IMG/VR virus record: IMGVR_UViG_3300002835_001051 | Coordinates: 1-24,373 of that record | Source of the DNA: a virus | DNA length: 24,373 bases | Strand: one strand, 5' to 3' | Shown here: positions 12,038 to 19,150 of the stretch, piece by piece | Numbering within the stretch: position 1 is the first letter of the stretch | How the letters are laid out: every line of letters begins with the position of its first letter | Translations under genes and position numbers: made by a program | Notes under the pieces: model-generated | What the model was told of the DNA's origin: nothing | Databases searched by the model: none | The model's input: the letters and a program-made list of their open reading frames with translations, nothing else

Positions 12038-12361
12038 CTACTTTACAGCCGAGATAAAGTCGTAAGGATTGCTGTATGAGACCTCGGCAAAGACTTCTGG
12101 GAACGAATCCTTCAAAACATCTCGCTTTATGTCTGTGCGATTTCGGTGAGCAATCTTGAACGCTGGAACGCCTCCAATTGTTGCTACCTCGTGAACGCCT
12201 AACTTTGCTCGCAAGATAACTTCGGCACTAGCCTTCTGTTCCTTGGCAATCTTTTCGGCATTACTAGCCTCGACAAAATCTGCCAATGCTTTTCGTGTCT
12301 CTTTGTCGAATCCAACTTCAACGCTAGTTCCGAACTCTGTTGGGGTGATAGTCTTTGACAT
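12038..12361 (-). CDS. Hypothetical protein, paralogue of 9069-9362 (107 aa)
   Basis: Start MSKTITPTEFGTSVEVGFDK at 12361 with AAAGAGG 7 bases upstream; the longer frame would run through the leader hairpin. Full-length similarity to the 97-aa protein at 9069-9362, with ten extra N-terminal residues. Each copy has its own promoter and follows a multi-element regulatory stretch, which suggests the two are used at different times or levels. Confidence 0.8.
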   Translation of the reverse strand: MSKTITPTEFGTSVEVGFDKETRKALADFVEASNAEKIAKEQKASAEVILRAKLGVHEVATIGGVPAFKIAHRNRTDIKRDVLKDSFPEVFAEVSYSNPYDFISAVK

Positions 12362-12389
12362 CTCACTACCTCTTTCTTTTTGTCGTTTC

Positions 12390-12406
12390 GTGGCAACTCC
12401 TGCCAC
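12390..12406 (-). other. 5' leader hairpin
   Basis: GTGGCA-GGAGT-TGCCAC, exact 6-bp stem, about 7 bases after the -10. Confidence 0.5.
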
Positions 12407-12412
12407 TCTTTT

Positions 12413-12441
12413 AGGATACCAAACTTGGCAACTGGTGTCAA
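12413..12441 (-). promoter_or_regulatory. Promoter for 12038-12361
   Basis: TTGACA (12436-12441), 17 bp, TATCCT (12413-12418). Confidence 0.75.
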
Positions 12442-12459
12442 GTCTATTCGCAACTTTTT

Positions 12460-12756
12460 TTAGTAAAGTTCCGAAAGTTTTTTGTTCCCGAAATGAAGGT
12501 CTCGTTCGACTTTCATACCAAAAGGTCCAGAGAGGGATTCCAATTCACTTAGATAGAAATACCCAAGTTCTTTTTCAAATCCATCTACAAGCCCAAAGAA
12601 CTCGTCTTTGCCATCAAATTCTGTGGCATACCAAGTCCAGTTAGCCCAAGGGGTGAAAAACTTTACAACTACCTCGGCATCTAGACCTACTGATTCGCCT
12701 GAACCAATCGGCTTAGTCTCGAATTTCTTTTGAATCTCTTTTGTCATTAGTTTCAT
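12460..12756 (-). CDS. DUF2958-type protein (98 aa)
   Basis: The sequence KLMTKEIQKKFETKPIGS ... VKFFTPWANWTWYATEFDGK ... FFGLVDGFEKELGYFYLSEL ... GMKVERDLHF matches the DUF2958 family, found in phages, plasmids and mobile elements and of unknown function. Signatures are the FTPWxxWTWYATE core and the ELGYFxLxELE block. Start at 12756 with GGAGGAG. Length is normal for the family. Confidence 0.85.
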   Translation of the reverse strand: MKLMTKEIQKKFETKPIGSGESVGLDAEVVVKFFTPWANWTWYATEFDGKDEFFGLVDGFEKELGYFYLSELESLSGPFGMKVERDLHFGNKKLSELY

Positions 12757-12775
12757 TTTTATCTCCTCCACTTCT

Positions 12776-12804
12776 ATTGAACCACAATCCCAATCAAAAG
12801 TCAA
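12776..12804 (-). promoter_or_regulatory. Promoter for the DUF2958 gene
   Basis: TTGACT (12799-12804), 17 bp, TTCAAT (12776-12781). Confidence 0.65.
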
Positions 12805-12831
12805 GCGTGTCGGCAACTTTTTTTATTCGGA

Positions 12832-12857
12832 ACAAGGGGTAGTGGTTTTTTCACCCG
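12832..12857 (-). repeat. Boundary element A11
   Basis: ACAAGGGGTAGTGG then TTTTTTCACCCG on the plus strand, 27 bp upstream of the next -35. Confidence 0.7.
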
Positions 12858-12893
12858 ACCTTTTCGGAAAAAAAATCTGCGATATAAAAAAAA

Positions 12894-12920
12894 ACGAAGG
12901 CTGAATTTCTCAACCTTCGT
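12894..12920 (-). terminator. Rho-independent terminator
   Basis: ACGAAGGTTGA / TCAGCCTTCGT stem, 5-base loop, nine T on the minus strand. Confidence 0.85.
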
Positions 12921-12924
12921 TCTC

Positions 12925-12948
12925 CGTGTCGGTGGCTTATGCTATAAA
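12925..12948 (+). promoter_or_regulatory. Box-B promoter-like site e
   Basis: Variant box TGTCGGTGGC, TG at 16-17, TATAAA as -10. The -10 lies within the final codons of the leftward gene. Confidence 0.45.
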
Positions 12949-13299
12949 GTCAAAATCTTTTTCATCTACAAACACAATCTCCAACTTCACAACTCTCTCG
13001 CCCCAATCGCCTAAGTCGGCATAGGTGGCATAAACAGGATAGTATCCGTCTCCTAGTCCAGCACTAGATACCACACCAGCCCCAGCGTGTCCAGCGACAA
13101 AGTTCAGTTGCCCTGCTCGTTCCTCCGTAAGCGTTGTAGCACAAGCCCCCGACCAAGAATAATCTCCCTTGCCTGTATCGCCCATCTTGTTCTGTTTCCA
13201 ATCGGCAAAATAACTTGGGTCGGTAATTAGAATCTGTCCAGAATCAACAGCACAATAGCCGATTATTTTTTTCCGTGTTTTAGTTTTTGTTTCTGACAT
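12937..13299 (-). CDS. DUF4241-like hypothetical protein (120 aa)
   Basis: The blocks GYCAVDSGQILITDPSYF, YSWSGACATTL and FVAGHAGAGVVSSAGLGDGY, then YPVYATYADLGDWGERVVKL, resemble a small bacterial and phage family annotated as DUF4241-like; function unknown. Start ATG overlaps the upstream stop. Last gene of a transcript begun at 13889. Confidence 0.7.
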   Translation of the reverse strand: MSETKTKTRKKIIGYCAVDSGQILITDPSYFADWKQNKMGDTGKGDYSWSGACATTLTEERAGQLNFVAGHAGAGVVSSAGLGDGYYPVYATYADLGDWGERVVKLEIVFVDEKDFDFIA

Positions 13300-13553
13300 T
13301 AGACACCAGCCCTTTCATAACCTTTGTCTGTTTTTTTATACACTTGCTCAATCACAAACGCCTTCGCAAGTTCGGCACTAGGAAAATCTTTTCGTTGCTC
13401 TTGATAGGTATACTCTGGCAAGTTTTCTCGACCCCAGCGAACGATTACTGAATCGCCTCTGCGAGAGATTGTGTATTTCTTTTTGTAGCCGAACCTGCCT
13501 CGTTGTCCATCAGACCTAGCGACCAGCACCACTCTTTCGATAAAGTCGTTCAA
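13299..13553 (-). CDS. Single WGR-type domain protein (84 aa, TTG start)
   Basis: After ten basic residues the fold is a WGR domain: KKYTISRRGDSVIVRWGREN, a gap, DFPSAELAKAFVIEQVYKK, then KGYERAG. The VxxRWGR strand and the final KGY are the family hallmarks. WGR domains bind nucleic acid or partners in PARPs and in bacterial proteins, where they are usually fused to other domains; here it stands alone. TTG start with AGGTG upstream, directly abutting the previous stop. Confidence 0.75.
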   Translation of the reverse strand: MNDFIERVVLVARSDGQRGRFGYKKKYTISRRGDSVIVRWGRENLPEYTYQEQRKDFPSAELAKAFVIEQVYKKTDKGYERAGV

Positions 13554-13889
13554 CTAAATCACCTGCCCATCTATGAATCTGTGTGCTTGGTCGGCAAAAA
13601 CGCTTGGGTCATTTCGGAAACCAAGTTTTTCGTTTTCGTCATTTGACATCTCAAACTCAAAGCACGCACTAAGAACAGCGACACGAGCAAACGCTAACGA
13701 GAGACTTCCGAAATACTCGTTCCACTCATTAGCAATGTAGTCAATCCACTTCACTCGGTAGACACTCTCTTTATCGGCATTTACAAAAGTGTCTATTGTG
13801 ATTTGACACTCACGCCCTAAGTCAAAAGTGATTGGCTCTGATAGTAGTTGAACCTTTACTGGCTCTGTGTGAACTCCTATGTTTTCCAT
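13554..13889 (-). CDS. Hypothetical protein (111 aa)
   Basis: Not recognised. MENIGVHTEPVKVQLLSEPI, beta-rich (CQITIDTFVNADKESVYRVK), then helical (LSLAFARVAVLSACFEFEMS). Start at 13889 with AAAGGAG. First gene of a three-gene operon with the WGR and DUF4241-like genes. Confidence 0.8.
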   Translation of the reverse strand: MENIGVHTEPVKVQLLSEPITFDLGRECQITIDTFVNADKESVYRVKWIDYIANEWNEYFGSLSLAFARVAVLSACFEFEMSNDENEKLGFRNDPSVFADQAHRFIDGQVI

Positions 13890-13921
13890 TTTGTCTCCTT
13901 TCAAAAGACCCTTACATTTTT

Positions 13922-13945
13922 ATTCTATTGGTAGCCTCTGACATC
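13922..13945 (-). promoter_or_regulatory. Box-B promoter l
   Basis: GATGTCAGAGGC then TACCAATAGAAT: TA at 19-20 begins TAGAAT. Weaker box, better -10. Confidence 0.5.
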
Positions 13946-14615
13946 AAGCGTAAATCGGAAAGTTTACGGAGAGGTCTGTTTCAGCCTCGCCCCAAATCAT
14001 TTCACCATTTTTACGGAACACAGCACCAGCCTTTTTCCACATCTCGTTTGAGATTGGAACACAAGAATCATTTAGAATCTCGCCCTTATCAACTTCAAAA
14101 GTTCCAATGAAATCCATACCCTCCTCGTAGTAGTTGTTCACAACACGAACGCCATACTTTTCGGATAGTGTGTTCCAGAATTGGCACGCTGGAGACCAAG
14201 CAGTATTGAATCCAATTTTGAAAACAAATTCGTCTCCAGATTGCTCGACCTCGCCAAGATAAACTTCATCTTGTCCTATGTCCCACTTAGTTCCCCAATG
14301 GGCTAAGTGCCAGTCGTAGAGGTTGTCGTAGGCATAAGTCAAGTTGCCAGCAATAGCGTTAGCAAAACTTTCAGCGTGGTCTTTGTTATCCTCGCCAGCC
14401 TTGTAGACCTTGCTAAAAGGTATGTCGCTTGGTGCTGGAACTAGAGACTGGAACGAAAATTTGTTTGGGTGTTCTGTGAACGAATCGTATTCGCCCTTCT
14501 CTCGATTCCAATCAGAATAAGTTTTGTGTGTTCCTTGTCTGCCATCAGACAGGATTTTTTCTAGGGTCTCTTTGTTTCCATAGACCTCAACATCATTAGT
14601 CGCCCAGTTTGGCAT
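13944..14615 (-). CDS. Api92-like (DUF1281-type) protein (223 aa)
   Basis: Starts MPNWATNDVEVYGNKETLEK, as phage Api92-like proteins do (PNWCxNxxxxxG). Conserved blocks follow: FSFQSLVPAPSDIPF, YDWHLAHWGTKWDIG near residue 100, FNTAWSPACQFWNTLSEKYG and EEGMDFIGTFEVD. The family has a ferredoxin-like fold and unknown function, and is spread among phages and plasmids. Single gene with its own TTGACT/GACAAT promoter. Confidence 0.85.
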   Translation of the reverse strand: MPNWATNDVEVYGNKETLEKILSDGRQGTHKTYSDWNREKGEYDSFTEHPNKFSFQSLVPAPSDIPFSKVYKAGEDNKDHAESFANAIAGNLTYAYDNLYDWHLAHWGTKWDIGQDEVYLGEVEQSGDEFVFKIGFNTAWSPACQFWNTLSEKYGVRVVNNYYEEGMDFIGTFEVDKGEILNDSCVPISNEMWKKAGAVFRKNGEMIWGEAETDLSVNFPIYA

Positions 14616-14657
14616 TGGCAGTTCCTTTCGTAGTTGTTATTTTTTCCTTACATCTCT

Positions 14658-14686
14658 ATTGTCGCAGGTTAGTATCCAAAAGTCAA
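14658..14686 (-). promoter_or_regulatory. Promoter for the Api92-like gene
   Basis: TTGACT (14681-14686), 17 bp, GACAAT (14658-14663). Confidence 0.7.
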
Positions 14687-14724
14687 GTTCATTTATAGAA
14701 CTTTTTTCTGTGTCAAGTTTTGGT

Positions 14725-14748
14725 ATCTTAGCACGCACCTATGACATT
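14725..14748 (-). promoter_or_regulatory. Box-B promoter-like site m
   Basis: AATGTCATAGGT, TG at 16-17, TAAGAT. A possible second promoter for the Api92-like gene. Confidence 0.5.
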
Positions 14749-14758
14749 TTGGTCTGAC

Positions 14759-14772
14759 ACATAAGGCTTATG
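14759..14772. repeat. Palindrome, copy 2
   Basis: ACATAAGGCTTATG, same as at 9526 except for the last base. Again between a minus-strand box-B site and a boundary element. Confidence 0.6.
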
Positions 14773-14797
14773 CCACAGCCAAAAACGATAAAAAGTC

Positions 14798-14823
14798 GGG
14801 GTGAAAAAAGGCGGCCCCCTTGT
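14798..14823 (+). repeat. Boundary element A12
   Basis: GGGGTGAAAAAAGGCGG then CCCCCTTGT. Confidence 0.7.
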
Positions 14824-14840
14824 AATTTGGATAAAAAAAA

Positions 14841-14862
14841 TCCACGAGCCTAAACTCGTGAA
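14841..14862 (-). terminator. Rho-independent terminator
   Basis: CACGAG-TTTAGG-CTCGTG followed by GATTTTTTTT on the minus strand. Confidence 0.85.
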
Positions 14863-14885
14863 TTCTTTTGTGATTTAGTTATCAC

Positions 14886-15305
14886 TTACCAACTGCCAAC
14901 AGTTTCCCTACTTATGTCTGTGTAAGGTTCGCCACCTAAAGTTTTCTCCTCCAACTTGTAAGTTATTGGGAACACTTTGGTAAACGCCTCTCGAACAAGT
15001 CCAGAGATGTCCAACCAGTTTTGAGATTCACCATAAAGTTTTGAGGCATCACCTTCGTAGCCTTGAATCTCTTGTGTGTAATCACCTAAGACCACAACTC
15101 TATCTCCACACCAGCGACCAGAAACAACAGTCCCAGGCCAATCACCACCACCACTATTCGGTGAACTCATTACGAGCAAATAAATAGCATCGGCTAGACT
15201 TCCCTCGATTCCAGTATGCTCATACTGCTTGCTGAACAATCCGATACCGTGAGGGTCTACGACCTCTTGCTTATCTAGATTTACTAACTTGTGATACTGA
15301 CCCAT
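14886..15305 (-). CDS. Conserved phage hypothetical protein (139 aa)
   Basis: MGQYHKLVNLDKQEVVDPHG is the signature opening of a protein found in many large and actinobacterial phages. Later blocks are NSGGGDWPG and SGRWCGDRVVVLGDYTQEIQ, with DISGLVREAF near the end. Function unknown. Own promoter 15364-15392 and a leader with a small CCGA/TCGG hairpin. Confidence 0.8.
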   Translation of the reverse strand: MGQYHKLVNLDKQEVVDPHGIGLFSKQYEHTGIEGSLADAIYLLVMSSPNSGGGDWPGTVVSGRWCGDRVVVLGDYTQEIQGYEGDASKLYGESQNWLDISGLVREAFTKVFPITYKLEEKTLGGEPYTDISRETVGSW

Positions 15306-15363
15306 CCGTTTATTTCCTTCCGTCTCTTATCGCTTGCCGACTTTATTATCGGTTCACATTTCT

Positions 15364-15392
15364 AGGGTATCGTATCGGCTCACTTTACGCAA
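15364..15392 (-). promoter_or_regulatory. Promoter for 14886-15305
   Basis: TTGCGT (15387-15392), 17 bp, TACCCT (15364-15369). Confidence 0.55.
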
Positions 15393-15408
15393 GCCGACAC
15401 GAATCCGT

Positions 15409-17421
15409 TTATCCGTTTCGCTTGCCGACCTTCTCAAGAGCAGTCGCTGATGCTTGACCGATAATGGTCGCAATCTCGCTTGCCGACTGTTCCGTTGTGG
15501 CACAAACCAATTGAGCATCCGTTCCCTCAAGATAACCACGAGCCGAACCTCCGTTGTCGAATGTCAGCCATAGAACAGCGACACCGTTATCGTGGCACTT
15601 GCGAATGAAGTCTCTGACCTCACCACGAATCTCGTGCCGATAGTATCCGTCAGATACAACCACCATCAGTCTCGCACCCTTGCCATACATTAGGTCGAGA
15701 GAACCGTCAAGAGCCTTGAACGCCTCAACAGCCTCCTCCGTTCCATCCTGTGCCGAGTAGACCTTGACATCCTCCAAGTGTTGCCCAGCCTTCAATGTCG
15801 GGAAAACTGAATTGCCGAAGTAGACCATCGCAGTCTTTGCTTGAACCCTACGACCAGCCTCGGATAGAACCCAAGCAGTAGTCGCCATCGGATTCATAGC
15901 ACCACCCATCGAACCTGAAATGTCCACAGCAACACCAATGGTAAGAGTTGGCTCGTCAGTCATTCTACGAATTGTTCTCGACCAAGCATCAACTGGAGTG
16001 TGAACGCCACGAGCCTTTTGTGCTTGACCCTGAACTAACGCACGAGTTCTTAGGCGACCCGGAGGCAGAACTGAATTGACCTCAATCACATCACGCTCAC
16101 GATACTTTGCTTTTTCCAAAGCCTTCGCAACACGAACAGCAGAGATACGCTCGTCAGAAGTTGGCTTACGAGTTTCAATCAAACGAGAGTTAGTTCCAGA
16201 ATCATCACCTGGTCCACTTGTCTTTGAGAAAACTTTTTGAGCAATCTTTTCGCTAGTGGATTTATCCTTCGCTCTAGATTCTCTTTGCTCGGTAGCCTCT
16301 TTCCAATCCTCTTGAGTAAGAGCATCATCTAAGTCAGACTGATTCGAAACATCAACATTGTCTTTAGATTCGTTCAGAGCATCTTGAATCATCTGCTCAA
16401 GTGGGGATAGAGATTCACCTTCACCTTCTGATTCAGATTCACCTTCACCAGATTCTGGTTTACCAGTTTCTGATTCACCTTCACCTTCTGATTCAGATTC
16501 ACCTTCACCTTCACCAGATTCTGGTTCTGATTCAGATTCATCCTCGCCAGTTGGAGATGGAGTTGGAGTTGGAGTTGGAGAACTTCCACCAGTTGGAGTT
16601 GGAGTGCCACTACCAGATGGAGATGGATAGCCACAAATAATCGGAGGGAATTCTCCTTGAGGCTCACCCTTTTCGATTGAGGTCTCGTCAAGAATCTTTA
16701 CCCACTTTTCGGCAAGAGCATAAAGTTCAGTTGCGTTGTTGTGAATGTCGTGTGCTTGGAACTGAATCCAAACCTCACGCAACTTAGCAAGAACCTCGAC
16801 ACCTAAAATGCCTTCAAGAATTGGAATGACTGGTTCAATGTCGCTCTGCTTTAGAACGCCAGCATCAACACGAGCAAGTGTCAAAGCAGCCAAGAGACCA
16901 GCACCACGAACATTCGCAATTTTGGAAATGTGATTCTCAAGGTCTCCAATTACAATTCCCATCGCACAAGCACGAAGTAGAACTTGTCGTTCAGGTGAAG
17001 TGCGAACACCAAACGCCTCGATGCGACCCTCCTCCAAATTGTGGAGTGCTTGATACACATCAGGAGTTAGAGCCTTATACGCATCCTCCAAAGACCAGCG
17101 AGTGAAACGAGCGTGGAGTGCCTCGTGGAAAATCGCACCAGCACCCTTAGCGTATTCAAGTTGAGTTCTACGCTTGGTAATGTCTCCAATGTCTCCAGCA
17201 GAAACGCCAGCACCAAAGGCAACCTTTGTGTTGATTTCAATCTCGGCAGTAGCAGGATTGAAAAGAGCAGGGGCAGGGGCAGAAGTTTCCTCACCCAAAT
17301 TTACAACTAGGTCAGTTCGGAACGACCAGTCATTTACTAACCTACCCACATCAGCACCAAAGCGTAGCCATTCGTGGGGAGTTGTTTTACGCATCTCTAG
17401 CGTAGTAGCGAAGTGAGCCAT
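15409..17421 (-). CDS. CobT-like VWA-domain protein with HExxH motif (670 aa)
   Basis: N-terminal part (1-260) contains HEALH at residues 99-103 in GAIFHEALHARFT, a zinc-metallopeptidase-like motif. Residues about 268-345 are low complexity: a Pro-Thr stretch, then Glu-Ser-Gly repeats. The C-terminal von Willebrand A domain carries the MIDAS residues D500, S502 and S504 (VAVDISGSMGG) and a later VVVSDGYY. This matches the CobT-like partners of MoxR/CobS-type AAA ATPases, which act with the ATPase to remodel or metallate a target. The AAA gene lies just upstream. There are no cobalamin genes here, so the target is unknown. The acidic linker suggests a flexible or metal-binding tether. Confidence 0.85.
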   Translation of the reverse strand: MAHFATTLEMRKTTPHEWLRFGADVGRLVNDWSFRTDLVVNLGEETSAPAPALFNPATAEIEINTKVAFGAGVSAGDIGDITKRRTQLEYAKGAGAIFHEALHARFTRWSLEDAYKALTPDVYQALHNLEEGRIEAFGVRTSPERQVLLRACAMGIVIGDLENHISKIANVRGAGLLAALTLARVDAGVLKQSDIEPVIPILEGILGVEVLAKLREVWIQFQAHDIHNNATELYALAEKWVKILDETSIEKGEPQGEFPPIICGYPSPSGSGTPTPTGGSSPTPTPTPSPTGEDESESEPESGEGEGESESEGEGESETGKPESGEGESESEGEGESLSPLEQMIQDALNESKDNVDVSNQSDLDDALTQEDWKEATEQRESRAKDKSTSEKIAQKVFSKTSGPGDDSGTNSRLIETRKPTSDERISAVRVAKALEKAKYRERDVIEVNSVLPPGRLRTRALVQGQAQKARGVHTPVDAWSRTIRRMTDEPTLTIGVAVDISGSMGGAMNPMATTAWVLSEAGRRVQAKTAMVYFGNSVFPTLKAGQHLEDVKVYSAQDGTEEAVEAFKALDGSLDLMYGKGARLMVVVSDGYYRHEIRGEVRDFIRKCHDNGVAVLWLTFDNGGSARGYLEGTDAQLVCATTEQSASEIATIIGQASATALEKVGKRNG
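16410..16625. repeat. Imperfect coding repeats in the VWA gene
   Basis: Tandem TTCACC/GATTCA-type units encode the Glu-Ser-Gly tract, and TTGGAG-type units encode the Pro-Thr tract. Likely length-variable. Confidence 0.6.
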
Positions 17422-17462
17422 CTGGCACCACCAACCTTTCTAATAAAATCTCTTACATTTCA

Positions 17463-17491
17463 ATTGTCGCACAAACGATTTAGTTTGTCAA
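17463..17491 (-). promoter_or_regulatory. Promoter for the VWA gene
   Basis: TTGACA (17486-17491), 17 bp, GACAAT (17463-17468). Confidence 0.8.
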
Positions 17492-17499
17492 GTTTAGTT

Positions 17500-17566
17500 G
17501 AGGGGAACGAGGAAATAAATTTCGACCCATTCCCCTCGACCAGAACCTAGTCTGGAAGGAGACTAG
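17500..17566. terminator. Two hairpins after the AAA gene, no T run
   Basis: CTAGTCT / AGACTAG (6-base loop) contains the TAG stop. GAGGGGAA / TTCCCCTC (22-base loop) follows. Confidence 0.5.
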
Positions 17567-18558
17567 ATTTTGGCTGGTTGAACGACCTCGCCAAAGATTC
17601 GTGAGAATACATCGGCAACCACAGGTCGGTCAAGTTCAGGGGCAGAGGCAATCAAGTTTGAGATTGCCCACGAAGTCCCATAGTTTTCGGCAAGGAGTTT
17701 GAATGTCAAAACTTCTCGCATCTGTGGAGACCACGAGACCTCACCAGAAACATACTTCTTGGCGAGATTCTGGCTCGCAGTAATCACAGGCACAGGAACA
17801 CCCAACTTCTTTGCGATTGTCCAGTCAGTTCCCATTTCAGATTGAATTCCGAAACGAGACAATAGAGCCTCTGACAATCTCACACCCGGAGCATTAGGGT
17901 TCGTAGCAGAGACCACATAGAATCCCTCTTGAACTTTTACGACACCACGCTCTGGATTCTGTGTGATACGAAGTTCACCACGACCATCCATCAGACCATA
18001 GACCACAGAAAGAACTTTAGGGTCAATCAATCCAATTTCGTCAATCAGCAAAACTTTACCTTGCTCGATTGCTTGAACAAGTGGACCATCAATCCATTCG
18101 AATCCACCACTTGGAGTTTGAATGTAGCCACCAACAAAGTCGGCAACTTCTGTATCTCCAGTTCCAATGATGGTAAGCAAATCATCACCGAAGGCTGCCT
18201 CAAGCAACGCAGTTTTACCAGTTCCCGGAGGTCCATAGAGCAACGCATACTGCTTGAGAATTCTACCCTTGCGTAGAACTTCAATGTCAGCGTGTTCACC
18301 CCAACCTCGGCTAGTGTAAGTCTCACCATTAGGTCGAACATAAATGTTCTCACCAGTCATTGGTTCAGCATTGACCACGCCACGCACCTTCTTTTCGGTA
18401 GTCGCACCACGAGTTCGGATTACAGCACGACCTGAATCCTCGTGATAGAAACGATTTAGTTTGTCGGCATAATGTCCATTGACTGCTTGACCAAAGACAC
18501 CTCGAAGGGCATCTGGTAAGTCAGCGTGGAATCCAACTGTTGTATTTATTTCACTCAT
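17563..18558 (-). CDS. MoxR/CobS-type AAA+ ATPase (331 aa)
   Basis: Walker A GPPGTGKT at residues 109-116, Walker B VLLIDE at 169-174, sensor 1 in SATNPN at 217-222, and an Arg-finger-like ALLSRF at 231-236. The order and the GDTEVADFVGGYIQ stretch after Walker A place it with MoxR/CobS ATPases, which work as hexamers with VWA partners. Its N-terminal 100 residues have no clear domain. AAGGAGA ribosome site. It is 16 bases after 18575-19063, probably on the same transcript. The partner VWA gene follows after a separate promoter, so the ratio of the two can be set independently. Confidence 0.9.
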   Translation of the reverse strand: MSEINTTVGFHADLPDALRGVFGQAVNGHYADKLNRFYHEDSGRAVIRTRGATTEKKVRGVVNAEPMTGENIYVRPNGETYTSRGWGEHADIEVLRKGRILKQYALLYGPPGTGKTALLEAAFGDDLLTIIGTGDTEVADFVGGYIQTPSGGFEWIDGPLVQAIEQGKVLLIDEIGLIDPKVLSVVYGLMDGRGELRITQNPERGVVKVQEGFYVVSATNPNAPGVRLSEALLSRFGIQSEMGTDWTIAKKLGVPVPVITASQNLAKKYVSGEVSWSPQMREVLTFKLLAENYGTSWAISNLIASAPELDRPVVADVFSRIFGEVVQPAKI

Positions 18559-18574
18559 AAGTTTAGTCTCCTTC

Positions 18575-19063
18575 CTAGACTGCTACTTCATTGAATAGTG
18601 ATTCAGACCACGAAACTGCTTTTCGAGAACGCTCGATTCTGCGATAAAGTTGATTCGGAGTTTTACCACTTTGGATGGCACTCAAATCCTCGTATGAGAA
18701 TTCAACTACCAATGGTCGCTCGTAGAGTTTCCAATCTTGAACGAGCAAATTGTTGAACTGACTTTTGATGTATCCATAAATGTTTTCGGCATAATTTTCA
18801 ACGCCAACCTCAACTGGATTACTTTCAAAAGCACCATAGGCATCACGAGACGGAACTGTCGCACGAGACAATTTGTCAATCTGCCAATTTCTGCGTGGAT
18901 GCCAGATGGACACCCTCCTTCGCATAAACGCTGGACTGACAATTTCATTCTCGAACGAAATTGCGTGAGGCGTGATAATCACTTGGTATGTGTATTGGTC
19001 TTTTCTGAATTCAAGGTAAAGTGCTTTACCAACTGAATCCTTCTTTGTTTTCGCAGTAGTCAT
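18575..19063 (-). CDS. Hypothetical protein (162 aa)
   Basis: Not recognised. Start MTTAKTKKDSVGKALYLEFR at 19063 with GGAAGGGG upstream. Beta-rich first half with many Arg and Trp (AFMRRRVSIWHPRRNWQIDK), then ENYAENIYGYIKSQFNNLL and a basic end (QLYRRIERSRKAVSWSES). Encoded just ahead of the AAA ATPase, so it could be an adaptor or substrate of that system. Confidence 0.8.
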   Translation of the reverse strand: MTTAKTKKDSVGKALYLEFRKDQYTYQVIITPHAISFENEIVSPAFMRRRVSIWHPRRNWQIDKLSRATVPSRDAYGAFESNPVEVGVENYAENIYGYIKSQFNNLLVQDWKLYERPLVVEFSYEDLSAIQSGKTPNQLYRRIERSRKAVSWSESLFNEVAV

Positions 19064-19102
19064 TTTGACCCCTTCCATTTCTGCTATCTTTTCCATACTT
19101 CT

Positions 19103-19131
19103 AGTATTACACAGGTTGAACCTAATGTCAA
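19103..19131 (-). promoter_or_regulatory. Promoter for the 18575 / AAA transcript
   Basis: TTGACA (19126-19131), 17 bp, AATACT (19103-19108). Confidence 0.75.
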
Positions 19132-19150
19132 GTTCATTCGCAAAGAATCT

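Noticed and set aside
11236-12644. Plus-strand open frames of 119 and 133 codons (11236-11595 and 12243-12644)
   Set aside because: They run across minus-strand genes, terminators and promoters, lack ribosome sites, and their compositions look like reverse reads of charged proteins.
16389-16691. Overlapping minus-strand frame inside the VWA gene
   Set aside because: Its Leu/Val/Asn repeats are simply a frame-shifted reading of the Glu-Ser-Gly coding repeats.
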